Part shown: one piece after another, positions 1-5,669 of the stretch
Numbering within the stretch: the first letter of the stretch is position 1
Layout: each line of letters opens with the position of its first letter
Origin: Flavobacteriaceae bacterium
Lineage (GTDB): Bacteria > Bacteroidota > Bacteroidia > Flavobacteriales > Flavobacteriaceae
Assembly (NCBI GenBank): GCA_016780435.1
Contig: JADHLU010000041.1
Location: 1 to 7,319, forward strand
Reading direction: 5' to 3'
DNA length: 7,319 nucleotides
Notes under the pieces: model-generated
The model's input: only the letters and a program-made list of their open reading frames with translations
The model's database searches: none
Told to the model about the DNA's origin: nothing
Program-made: the position numbers and the translations under genes

Positions 1-572
1 TGGTCCCATGAGATTCCGCTTAAGAGCGCAATATTCGGCTGATACCATAAAAATTTAGGCCTTCTATCAATAGCCGATGAGAGGTATTCGTCTCCTTCGA
101 TTAACATGAAATCAGCGTCTTCGCTCAATCTAACCATACGGTCAAATCCGTCTAATTGTGCCCCCACGAGATAGTCGATCTCCTTATCGTGGTAGCGCAT
201 CACGTGCAGAATCATAGACGTAATAGTCGTTTTTCCATGGCTTCCTGCTATAACCACTCGGGTCTTCTGCTTAGATTGCTCATAGATAAATTCGGGGTAC
301 GAGTAAATTCGAAGACCCCTTTCTTGAGCAGCCAACAGCTCAACATTATGCGGTTTGGCATGCATACCCAGAATCACGGCATCACAATCGTCGGGGACAT
401 TGCTCGCGTCAAAACCAAGAGTGCTAGGCGCCAAGTTTGAGTGCTCTAGCCTTGATTTCGCAGGCTCATATAAAGCGTCGTCGCTTCCAGTAATCTGATG
501 ACCGGCATCGTGTAAAGCAAGGGCTAAGTTGTGCATGGCACTGCCGCCAATTGCTATAAAGTGGTATTTCAT
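1..572 (-). CDS. mpl: Mpl-type UDP-N-acetylmuramate:tripeptide ligase, N-terminal part (runs off left edge)
   Basis: The minus-strand reading frame starts with ATG at 572-570 and stays open for 190 codons to the window edge, so the C-terminus is missing. It is a Mur ligase. Residues 3-19 form the N-terminal Rossmann-like UDP-binding segment with an IGGSAMHN turn, followed by a TGSDD element near residues 28-32. The ATP P-loop GSHGKTT is at 110-116, an EGDEY motif is at 159-163, and the GISWDH segment at the edge matches the Mur central domain. The N-terminus and EGDEY resemble Mpl (UDP-N-acetylmuramate:L-alanyl-gamma-D-glutamyl-meso-diaminopimelate ligase) more than MurC. Mpl is cytoplasmic and reattaches recycled murein tripeptide to UDP-MurNAc, sparing de novo precursor synthesis. 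MurC is the main alternative; the absent C-terminal domain would help to decide. The gene is divergent from the cupin gene and has a perfect -7-like box four bases before its ATG. Confidence 0.87.
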   Translation of the reverse strand, partial: MKYHFIAIGGSAMHNLALALHDAGHQITGSDDALYEPAKSRLEHSNLAPSTLGFDASNVPDDCDAVILGMHAKPHNVELLAAQERGLRIYSYPEFIYEQSKQKTRVVIAGSHGKTTITSMILHVMRYHDKEIDYLVGAQLDGFDRMVRLSEDADFMLIEGDEYLSSAIDRRPKFLWYQPNIALLSGISWD

Positions 573-576
573 GAGG

Positions 577-584
577 CAAAAATA
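577..584 (-). promoter_or_regulatory. Putative Bacteroidota -7 box for mpl
   Basis: On the minus strand this reads TATTTTTG, an exact match to the Bacteroidota -7 consensus TAnnTTTG. It ends only four bases before the mpl ATG, so transcription would begin at or very near the start codon, giving a leaderless or almost leaderless message. A TTG lies 25 bases upstream of the box, somewhat further than the usual 17-23, so the -33 element is weak. The call rests on motif match and position only. Confidence 0.4.
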
Positions 585-590
585 AGCGCT

Positions 591-609
591 ACCTTTCGAG
601 TCTGAAGGT
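591..609. repeat. Short inverted repeat in the mpl/cupin divergent gap
   Basis: ACCTT (591-595) and AAGGT (605-609) form a perfect 5-bp inverted repeat around a 9-base spacer in the 59-bp gap between the divergent mpl and cupin genes. It could be an operator or a small hairpin in the cupin leader. Arms this short can arise by chance, so this is a location to note and not a firm site. A near-match to a plus-strand -7 box (TACCTTTC, 590-597) overlaps the left arm and could serve the cupin gene. Confidence 0.22.
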
Positions 610-631
610 CAAAATACAAATTAGTTCGCGT

Positions 632-952
632 ATGCTACACTCAAATCTAAACGCCATAGAGGCGAAAAGCTTTTTCCCCGGAGTGAAGGGTAAATTCATT
701 CACGGCGACAGCCTATCATGGGCATTCTGGATGATCGATGCGGGTGCCGAAGTACCTAGACACCAACATGTGCACGAGCAAATGATGCATGTAGTTTCAG
801 GAAGATTCGAGTTTGACGTGGAAGGAGAAAAGCGCATATGCGAAGCCGGAGAAATCGTGTGTATCCCTTCTAATCAATGGCATTATGGAAAGGCCATTAC
901 CGACTGCGTCCTTATGGATGTGTTCACTCCGGTTCGCGAAGAATACCGGTAG
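632..952 (+). CDS. Small single-domain cupin protein (KdgF-like), 106 aa
   Basis: This encodes a one-domain cupin with no signal peptide, so it is probably cytoplasmic. Cupin motif 1 lies around residues 38-57: G38, then HQHVHEQ at 44-50 and G57. Motif 2 lies at 73-84: G73, P79 and H84. By family comparison, H44, H46, Q50 and H84 are the probable divalent-metal ligands. The H-x-H-x-H-E-Q arrangement resembles small cupins of the KdgF type, which linearise the unsaturated uronate released by alginate and pectin lyases. Many unrelated small cupins share this motif, and no polysaccharide-degradation gene is visible nearby, so the substrate is unknown. The ATG at 632 leaves about 16 residues before the first strand and has no Shine-Dalgarno sequence. 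The gene is divergent from mpl and ends six bases from the end of the convergent obg. I see no terminator hairpin between them. Confidence 0.82.
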   Translation: MLHSNLNAIEAKSFFPGVKGKFIHGDSLSWAFWMIDAGAEVPRHQHVHEQMMHVVSGRFEFDVEGEKRICEAGEIVCIPSNQWHYGKAITDCVLMDVFTPVREEYR

Positions 953-958
953 GCCCTC

Positions 959-1960
959 TTAGTTCGTGAGCTCAGTCCAAAGCAGATCCTTGAGTTCGAC
1001 CAGATTTTGCTGGGCCACAGAAGAGATAAAGAGGTGAGGAATTTCTTTAAACTCTTGACTAATGCTAGCGGCCATCTCTTCTTTGAGTTCCTGATCCAGC
1101 AAGTCGCTTTTAGAAATGGCGATTACCTGCCTCTTATCTAGCAACTCAGGATTGTACTTGCGCAACTCGTTCAGCAGAATGTTGTATTCAGAGACGATGT
1201 CGTCGCTATCAGCGGCAATGACAAATAGCAAGATCGAATTGCGTTCAATGTGCCGCAAGAAGTAGTGCCCGAGCCCCTTCCCTTCTGAAGCTCCTTCTAT
1301 TATGCCCGGAATATCTGCAAGCACAAAACTCCTGAAATCGCGGTAAGCGACAATTCCCAAGTTGGGCTTAAGGGTGGTAAAAGGATAGTCTGCAATCTTT
1401 GGTTTAGCCGAGGTGAGCACCGACAAAAGAGTAGACTTTCCGGCATTCGGAAACCCCACTAAACCCACATCAGCCAAGACCTTTAATTCGAGTAAGATTT
1501 GCTTTTCATAGCCCGGAATTCCAGGTTGCGCATAGCGCGGAGTTTGATTCGTTGCCGTTTTAAAGTGCCAGTTTCCGCGACCACCCATACCACCTTCAGC
1601 TACACAAAACTCCTGATTCTCTTCTGTGAGCTCTGCAAGCACTTCATTGGTATCGGCATCGCGCACCACCGTTCCGAGCGGAACAGGAACAAATACATCC
1701 TCACCATCAGCCCCGGTTGAACGATTTTTGCTACCGTGCTCTCCGTGTCCTGCCTTGTAATGCTGTTTGAACTTAAACGAAACTAATGTCCATAGATTGG
1801 GGTCGGTTCGAAGAATGACGTGCCCGCCTCGGCCTCCGTCCCCTCCATCTGGCCCGCCTTTTGCGACGTACTTTTCGCGATGAAGGTGCGTAGAGCCCTT
1901 ACCACCATTGCCAGAGGCCACGTGGATTTTTACATAATCAACAAAATTACCTTCGGTCAT
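959..1960 (-). CDS. obg: Obg/CgtA family GTPase
   Basis: This 333-residue protein is an Obg GTPase, a cytoplasmic factor associated with the large ribosomal subunit and linked to ribosome assembly and the stringent response. Residues 1 to about 158 form the glycine-rich Obg fold, with [12 protein letters not shown] at 35-46. The G domain follows: P-loop GFPNAGKS 169-176, switch I with the TT pair and LKPNLG around 195-202, and G3 DIPG 216-219. G4 reads SKSD at 283-286 in place of NKxD, and a G5-like SSVA is at 313-316. The protein stops soon after the G domain, so it lacks the C-terminal OCT-type extension of longer homologues such as that of B. subtilis. Its ATG overlaps the adk stop as ATGA (1960-1957), which suggests translational coupling, and there is no Shine-Dalgarno sequence. 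It is the last gene of the hpt-adk-obg operon and converges on the cupin gene. Confidence 0.97.
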   Translation of the reverse strand: MTEGNFVDYVKIHVASGNGGKGSTHLHREKYVAKGGPDGGDGGRGGHVILRTDPNLWTLVSFKFKQHYKAGHGEHGSKNRSTGADGEDVFVPVPLGTVVRDADTNEVLAELTEENQEFCVAEGGMGGRGNWHFKTATNQTPRYAQPGIPGYEKQILLELKVLADVGLVGFPNAGKSTLLSVLTSAKPKIADYPFTTLKPNLGIVAYRDFRSFVLADIPGIIEGASEGKGLGHYFLRHIERNSILLFVIAADSDDIVSEYNILLNELRKYNPELLDKRQVIAISKSDLLDQELKEEMAASISQEFKEIPHLFISSVAQQNLVELKDLLWTELTN

Positions 1961-2529
1961 AAGCGATCTATAATACCCGAAAGTTGTGCGCTTATGGCCT
2001 CGATCTCACCTATACCATTCACCTCTTCGTACTTGCCTTGAGCGCTGTAATAGGCGACAAGCGGAGCCGTTTTCTCATTGTACTCCTCGAAACGCGTTCG
2101 AATTTTATCCGCATCGGTGTCGTCGGTTCTTCCGCTGCTTTTTCCACGCTCTAAAAGGCGCTCAATGAGTATTTCATCGTCAGCGACCAAACCAATGGTA
2201 GCATTAACCTTCATAGACTTTTCTTCTAACAGGGTATCTAGCGCTTCGGCTTGAGCCACTGTACGCGGAAATCCATCGAAAATAAAGCCCTTGGCATTGG
2301 GGTTCTTGGCCACCTCTGCGCTCAACATATCCACCGTTACAGCGTCAGGAACTAACTCGCCCTTGTCCATATACGATTGAGCTAAAACGCCTAAAGGAGT
2401 ATTCCCTTTAATATTTGCCCTGAACACGTCTCCCGTAGAAATGTGTACCAATTCAAAGGTTTCTTTCAAAATAGCGGCCTGAGTGCCCTTTCCTGCACCA
2501 GGCTTGCCGAATAATACTATGTTTTTCAT
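1957..2529 (-). CDS. adk: Adenylate kinase
   Basis: Adenylate kinase interconverts ATP plus AMP with two ADP in the cytoplasm, which sets the adenylate balance and finishes purine salvage to the diphosphate level. The 190-residue protein has the P-loop GKPGAGKGT at 8-16 (Lys where most family members have Pro in the second position), the NMP-binding STGD at 31-34, and DGFPRT at 85-90. The LID region is short: ERGKSSGR at 127-134 leads directly to RTDD, with no four-cysteine zinc site. This makes it the short-LID form, and the length fits. The gene lies between hpt and obg and overlaps each by four bases (ATGA at 2529-2526 and 1960-1957), so the three are very likely cotranscribed and translationally coupled. 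Confidence 0.97.
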   Translation of the reverse strand: MKNIVLFGKPGAGKGTQAAILKETFELVHISTGDVFRANIKGNTPLGVLAQSYMDKGELVPDAVTVDMLSAEVAKNPNAKGFIFDGFPRTVAQAEALDTLLEEKSMKVNATIGLVADDEILIERLLERGKSSGRTDDTDADKIRTRFEEYNEKTAPLVAYYSAQGKYEEVNGIGEIEAISAQLSGIIDRL

Positions 2530-3056
2530 CTAGAGGTTAGTATGTATAAATCATTGAGTTCACGTCCGCGTTCATTATAATCTAAGCCATAACCCACCAC
2601 AAACTCGTTGGGCAGTTCAATACCCTTGTAGGCCACCTCGTACTCTTTGTTGTAGGCGGCGGGCTTGTAAAAAAGTGTAGCAATCTTAAAGCTATTGATA
2701 TTTTTATCGGCGAAGTGATTTACCAGTTGTTGCAAGGTACGACCAGAGTCTACAATGTCTTCGAGGATAATAATATCTCTTCCGTCTACCGGAGCCGAGA
2801 CATCTAAAAGAGTCTCTACAATGCCCGTAGAAGTTAGCCCTTGGTAAGAAGCCATCTTCACGGAGCTCACTTCACAGGCCCCGTTATAGTGCTTAAAAAA
2901 CTCACCTGAAAAGCGAAAACACCCATTTAAAACACCCACAAATAGCGGACACTTTTCACCGTAATCACGGCTAATTTCTTGAGCTATTCGCGCTATAGCC
3001 GACTCGATTTCTTGCTGGGTAACAAAAAGTTCAAAATCTTTATCGAGAAGACGCAT
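2526..3056 (-). CDS. hpt: Hypoxanthine phosphoribosyltransferase
   Basis: This is a purine salvage enzyme that joins hypoxanthine (and probably guanine) to PRPP, giving IMP or GMP and pyrophosphate in the cytoplasm. The 176-residue length fits bacterial HPRT. Visible motifs are GVLNG at 41-45, the flexible-loop segment VKMASYQG at 66-73, the PRPP-binding signature ILEDIVDSGRT at 97-107 with its two acidic residues E99 and D100, the KP pair at 131-132, and the C-terminal FVVGYGLDYNERGREL at 152-167. Xanthine or guanine preference cannot be read from the sequence. It is the first gene of the hpt-adk-obg operon and is divergent from purK across 71 bp. There is no Shine-Dalgarno sequence before the ATG; a near-consensus -7 box lies 21 bases upstream. 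Confidence 0.95.
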   Translation of the reverse strand: MRLLDKDFELFVTQQEIESAIARIAQEISRDYGEKCPLFVGVLNGCFRFSGEFFKHYNGACEVSSVKMASYQGLTSTGIVETLLDVSAPVDGRDIIILEDIVDSGRTLQQLVNHFADKNINSFKIATLFYKPAAYNKEYEVAYKGIELPNEFVVGYGLDYNERGRELNDLYILTSR

Positions 3057-3077
3057 ACGGTCATTGAATTGAAGCGT

Positions 3078-3085
3078 TAAAGATA
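3078..3085 (-). promoter_or_regulatory. Putative -7 box for the hpt-adk-obg operon
   Basis: On the minus strand this reads TATCTTTA, which matches TAnnTTTG at every fixed position except the last. It lies 21 bases upstream of the hpt ATG, which would give a short leader. I see no clear TTG -33 element at the usual distance. It is back to back with the purK box and abuts the inverted repeat at 3085-3100. Confidence 0.3.
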
Positions 3086-3100
3086 CAATTTTAGAATTGT
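3085..3100. promoter_or_regulatory. Perfect inverted repeat between divergent hpt and purK (candidate operator)
   Basis: ACAATT (3085-3090) and AATTGT (3095-3100) are perfect 6-bp inverted arms around the 4-base loop TTAG. The repeat lies between the putative hpt -7 box on one strand and the purK -7 box on the other, so a protein bound here could act on both promoters. It does not resemble the purine operator sequences I know from E. coli or B. subtilis. The arms are AT-rich and short, so chance occurrence remains possible. Confidence 0.4.
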
Positions 3101-3102
3101 GC

Positions 3103-3110
3103 TACTTTTG
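3103..3110 (+). promoter_or_regulatory. Putative Bacteroidota -7 box for purK-purE
   Basis: TACTTTTG matches TAnnTTTG exactly and lies 17 bases upstream of the purK ATG, implying a leader of about ten bases. No TTG is found at the expected -33 distance, where the sequence is instead the region of the hpt box. A missing -33 may mean that an activator or another contact is needed. Confidence 0.45.
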
Positions 3111-3127
3111 CCCTAACAGTTGATTCT

Positions 3128-4273
3128 ATGCAGTATTTCACATCAAATTTTCGACTAGGAATTCTCGGAGGAGGGCAGCTCGGAAAAATGCTGCTCTACG
3201 AAACCCGAAAATGGGACGTCTACACCAAGGTTTTAGACCAAGCTGCTGACGCCCCCTGCCGGATGAGCTGCAATGAGTTTGTGCAAGGCGATCTGCTAGA
3301 CTACGCTACCGTGGTTTCATTCGGCCAAGGATTAGACGTACTGACCATTGAGATAGAAAACGTCAACGTAGAGGCACTAAAGACCCTGAAACAACAAGGT
3401 GTGAAGGTGTTTCCAGAGCCAGAAGCCCTTGAAATCATTCGCAACAAAAGTCTTCAGAAGACTTTCTACTTGAATCACGGTATTCCAACCTCCCCTTTTA
3501 AAACCTACGAATCTAAGGAGGCGCTCTTAAAAGACGCTCTCCACTTTCCATGCGTATGGAAGAGTGCCGAATTCGGATACGACGGTAAAGGTGTTCAAAT
3601 ACTTAAAAACACTGAAGACCTGCAAACACTGCCCGACACCCCCTGCCTGATTGAGGAAAAAGTTGAGTTCGAATACGAACTCGCGGTCATTGTCGCGCGC
3701 AACGAAAAGGGAGAAGTCACCACCTACCCCGTGGTCCAAATGGATTTTCACCCGACTGCCAATCAGGTAGAATACGTCGTATGCCCGGCAGCTATTCCAG
3801 AGCATTTGGCTGAAAAAGCAAAAGAAATTGCCCTAAGGGTGGCTACTGAACTTCAAATTACCGGACTACTCGCGGTTGAGCTTTTTCTCGATAAAAAACA
3901 GAACATTTTGGTCAATGAAGTTGCGCCTAGGCCACACAACAGCGGGCATTACAGCATAGAGGCCAGTTATACCAACCAGTTTGAGCAGCACTTAAGAGCC
4001 ATTTTAGACCTTCCACTGGGCAATACAGATTCTAAGGCGATCGGAATTATGGTTAACTTGGTCGGAGCCGAACCGTACCACGGTCCGGTGGTCTATGAAA
4101 ACATAAATACCGTTCTGGCCATGAAAGGCGTATCGGTTCATATTTACGGAAAAACGGAGACGCGTCCGTTTCGAAAGATGGGGCACGTAACCGTGGTCGA
4201 TACCGATCGCGCTTCAGCCTACCAGAAAGCAAAAACAGTAAAAGAATCTCTAATCGTTAAAAGCCATGGGTAA
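3128..4273 (+). CDS. purK: 5-(carboxyamino)imidazole ribonucleotide synthase (PurK)
   Basis: PurK uses ATP and bicarbonate to carboxylate aminoimidazole ribonucleotide to N5-CAIR in de novo purine synthesis. The 381-residue protein has the ATP-grasp architecture of PurK. The N-terminal nucleotide-binding GGGQLG is at 14-19 and the NKSLQK lysine segment at 106-111. The glycine-rich ATP-grasp loop GYDGKG is at 150-155. EVAPRPHNSGH at 264-274 holds metal- and substrate-site residues, QFEQH is at 284-288 and RKMGH at 349-353. Length and motif order are normal with no break. The first ATG (3128) places the Rossmann strand at residues 9-14, as expected. It overlaps purE by eight bases, so the two consecutive pathway enzymes are probably made together. 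No Shine-Dalgarno sequence is present. Confidence 0.97.
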   Translation: MQYFTSNFRLGILGGGQLGKMLLYETRKWDVYTKVLDQAADAPCRMSCNEFVQGDLLDYATVVSFGQGLDVLTIEIENVNVEALKTLKQQGVKVFPEPEALEIIRNKSLQKTFYLNHGIPTSPFKTYESKEALLKDALHFPCVWKSAEFGYDGKGVQILKNTEDLQTLPDTPCLIEEKVEFEYELAVIVARNEKGEVTTYPVVQMDFHPTANQVEYVVCPAAIPEHLAEKAKEIALRVATELQITGLLAVELFLDKKQNILVNEVAPRPHNSGHYSIEASYTNQFEQHLRAILDLPLGNTDSKAIGIMVNLVGAEPYHGPVVYENINTVLAMKGVSVHIYGKTETRPFRKMGHVTVVDTDRASAYQKAKTVKESLIVKSHG

Positions 4274-4751
4274 AGTAGCTGTTATAATGGGTAGCACAAG
4301 TGACCTCAGCGTCATGCAAGAGGCCATTGACATACTTCAATCGTTTGAAATCGAGGTCAGTGTCGATATTGTATCGGCCCATCGCACACCAGAAAAAATG
4401 GTCGCATTTGCCAAGCAGGCGCACCTTAAAGATATTAAGGTAATCATCGCTGGAGCGGGAGGAGCAGCGCATCTTCCAGGAATGGTGGCCTCAATAAGCC
4501 CACTGCCCGTAATCGGGGTTCCGGTAAAAAGTAGAAATTCTATAGACGGATGGGATTCTGTACTCTCTATCCTTCAAATGCCTTCTGGTGTGCCGGTTGC
4601 CACCGTGGCCCTTAATGGGGCGAAGAATGCCGGAATTCTCGCCGCTCAAATACTCGCCTGTAGTGATGCGGAACTCTTGGAAAAGATAATCGCCTTTAAG
4701 GAGGAACTCAAAGCAAAGGTTGAAGAAAGCGCTCGCTCACTTAAGCCATAA
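4266..4751 (+). CDS. purE: N5-carboxyaminoimidazole ribonucleotide mutase, class I PurE
   Basis: Class I PurE moves the carboxylate of N5-CAIR to carbon 4, giving CAIR, directly after the PurK reaction. The 161-residue length is normal. Visible motifs are GSTSD at 9-13, SAHRTP at 37-42, and GAGGAAHLPGM at 63-73. S10, D13, S37, H39 and R40 correspond to active-site positions known in the E. coli enzyme. The presence of purK next door supports the N5-CAIR mutase (class I) over the AIR carboxylase (class II) reading. The start codon lies inside the last codons of purK, in a different frame, suggesting translational coupling; the order purK-purE is the reverse of the E. coli operon. The 3' end overlaps the convergent UbiA-like gene by 15 bases. 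Confidence 0.97.
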   Translation: MGKVAVIMGSTSDLSVMQEAIDILQSFEIEVSVDIVSAHRTPEKMVAFAKQAHLKDIKVIIAGAGGAAHLPGMVASISPLPVIGVPVKSRNSIDGWDSVLSILQMPSGVPVATVALNGAKNAGILAAQILACSDAELLEKIIAFKEELKAKVEESARSLKP

Positions 4752-5546
4752 GTAAAACCCTGCATAGGTCGCTAGGCCAAGAACAGGAAGAGCCTCTACC
4801 CAAAACACCACAAAAAAATCTTGCGCCATGAGCATGGCTCGGCGTATAAAGGCCAAGGAGATCACATAGGTTGAAATCAGGGCCAAATACTGCTCTAAAC
4901 GCAAGGGTAACGCTAACATACCTATAAACCATAAGGCTAAAAACAACTGAGCCAGATAGTGACTTTTGTTAGGCCCTATTTGCTGAACCACGGTTTTATA
5001 AGTCAGTCTATCAAGGGCTGCATCTTTAAGTTCAAACGGAAGCATCAAGGCCAAAACCCAAAAGATAGTCGCCACAAACTGCAGCCAAGTAGTAGTGCCT
5101 AAATCTGACCAGCTATTGTTCGGCATCAATACGGTAACTATAGCCCAAACCACAGCGACCGTAAGGGTTTTCAGCAATCCATTCTCGCGCGAAAACAGCG
5201 CATTTGGAGAGAGAGCATAACTAGCCCCGAGTGCCAAGGCAATTGCAGTTAGCTCGTATTGTGCAGTAGAAAAGGTCCGAAACAGATACAGACATACCGA
5301 GGCAGCGACTAGGGTAATCAAGACTAGAGCCGCTCGAAGGCGCTTGTTGCGCATCCCGTTAGTGAGAAACGGCTGAACATACTTTAAAGCGTTATAATAC
5401 AGAAGGGTTGCAGAAAAAAGCCAGACGAGGTACTCAATAGATATAGGTTTGTTTAAGTAAAGAGCGTTCGTGCTAGCCAATGCAACCACGGCGAACGCCA
5501 CGTGCATACTCGATTTTATATAAAAGTCTAGCCACTTAGAATACAC
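4737..5546 (-). CDS. UbiA-like polytopic membrane protein lacking the first Asp motif, function unknown
   Basis: This 269-residue, very hydrophobic protein has about nine membrane segments (near 12-30, 36-52, 71-89, 97-112, 126-141, 154-170, 198-213, 219-235 and 246-267), the number expected for UbiA prenyltransferases. The second UbiA motif is recognisable as ELKDAALD at 172-179 followed by KT at 184-185 and G191. The first motif, normally NDxxD, is reduced to YNALKY at 51-56 with N52 kept and the aspartates gone, so prenyl-diphosphate chemistry is doubtful. I recall similar unnamed proteins in flavobacteria, but I cannot give a function. The start is GTG at 5546: an in-frame stop lies just upstream with no ATG between, and the next ATG (residue 14) would cut into the first membrane segment. 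A perfect -7 box precedes the GTG. It converges on purE and is divergent from gcvP. Confidence 0.72.
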   Translation of the reverse strand: MYSKWLDFYIKSSMHVAFAVVALASTNALYLNKPISIEYLVWLFSATLLYYNALKYVQPFLTNGMRNKRLRAALVLITLVAASVCLYLFRTFSTAQYELTAIALALGASYALSPNALFSRENGLLKTLTVAVVWAIVTVLMPNNSWSDLGTTTWLQFVATIFWVLALMLPFELKDAALDRLTYKTVVQQIGPNKSHYLAQLFLALWFIGMLALPLRLEQYLALISTYVISLAFIRRAMLMAQDFFVVFWVEALPVLGLATYAGFYLWLK

Positions 5547-5556
5547 TGCTCTTAAA

Positions 5557-5564
5557 CAAAACTA
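5557..5564 (-). promoter_or_regulatory. Putative -7 box for the UbiA-like gene
   Basis: On the minus strand this reads TAGTTTTG, an exact TAnnTTTG match ending ten bases before the GTG start. It implies a very short leader, and its position supports GTG 5546 as the true start. No TTG lies at the normal -33 distance. Confidence 0.42.
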
Positions 5565-5603
5565 AAACTTCTTAACACTTTTTGATAAATGCCCTAAAAT
5601 AGG

Positions 5604-5627
5604 ACCTCAACAGCGTTAACCTCAGCG
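5604..5627. repeat. Imperfect direct repeat upstream of the gcvP -7 box
   Basis: ACCTCA at 5604-5609 and 5619-5624 recurs at a 15-base spacing, and each copy is followed by AGCG (5612-5615 and 5624-5627). The two copies lie 11-34 bases before the putative gcvP -7 box, where an activator or repressor could bind. The repeat is short and imperfect, and no regulator is encoded nearby. The rest of the 123-bp gap (5547-5669) shows only the two -7 boxes and AT-rich sequence. Confidence 0.25.
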
Positions 5628-5637
5628 TGTAAATCTA

Positions 5638-5645
5638 TAATTTTG
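5638..5645 (+). promoter_or_regulatory. Putative Bacteroidota -7 box for gcvP
   Basis: TAATTTTG matches TAnnTTTG exactly, 24 bases before the gcvP ATG, implying a leader of roughly 20 bases. That leader is far too short to hold a glycine riboswitch. No TTG is found 17-23 bases upstream; the direct repeat at 5604-5627 occupies that region. Confidence 0.45.
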
Positions 5646-5669
5646 TGCTCTTGTTTATGCCCATTTACC

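Noticed and set aside
156..440. A 94-residue plus-strand open frame
   Set aside because: It lies entirely opposite the mpl coding region, has no recognisable domain and is a shadow of the conserved Mur ligase frame.
953..958. Bidirectional terminator between the cupin gene and obg
   Set aside because: Only six bases separate the stop codons, and no GC-rich stem followed by a T run is visible in the flanks.
1499..2168. Three plus-strand open frames of 60-73 residues opposite obg and adk
   Set aside because: They are antisense to highly conserved genes and their translations show no family motif.
3057..3127. Purine riboswitch upstream of purK or hpt
   Set aside because: The gap is only 71 bp shared by two divergent genes, too short for an aptamer plus expression platform and without the aptamer's conserved loops.
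3527..4472. Minus-strand open frames opposite purK and purE
   Set aside because: They are shadows of well-supported genes, with no motifs, no plausible start context and heavy overlap.
4741..4932. A 63-residue minus-strand frame inside the UbiA-like gene
   Set aside because: It is an alternative frame of the same strand within a continuous membrane-protein reading frame, and it shows no domain.
5547..5669. Glycine riboswitch upstream of gcvP
   Set aside because: Only about 20 bases lie between the putative transcript start and the ATG, and I see none of the paired glycine aptamer structure in the 123-bp gap.
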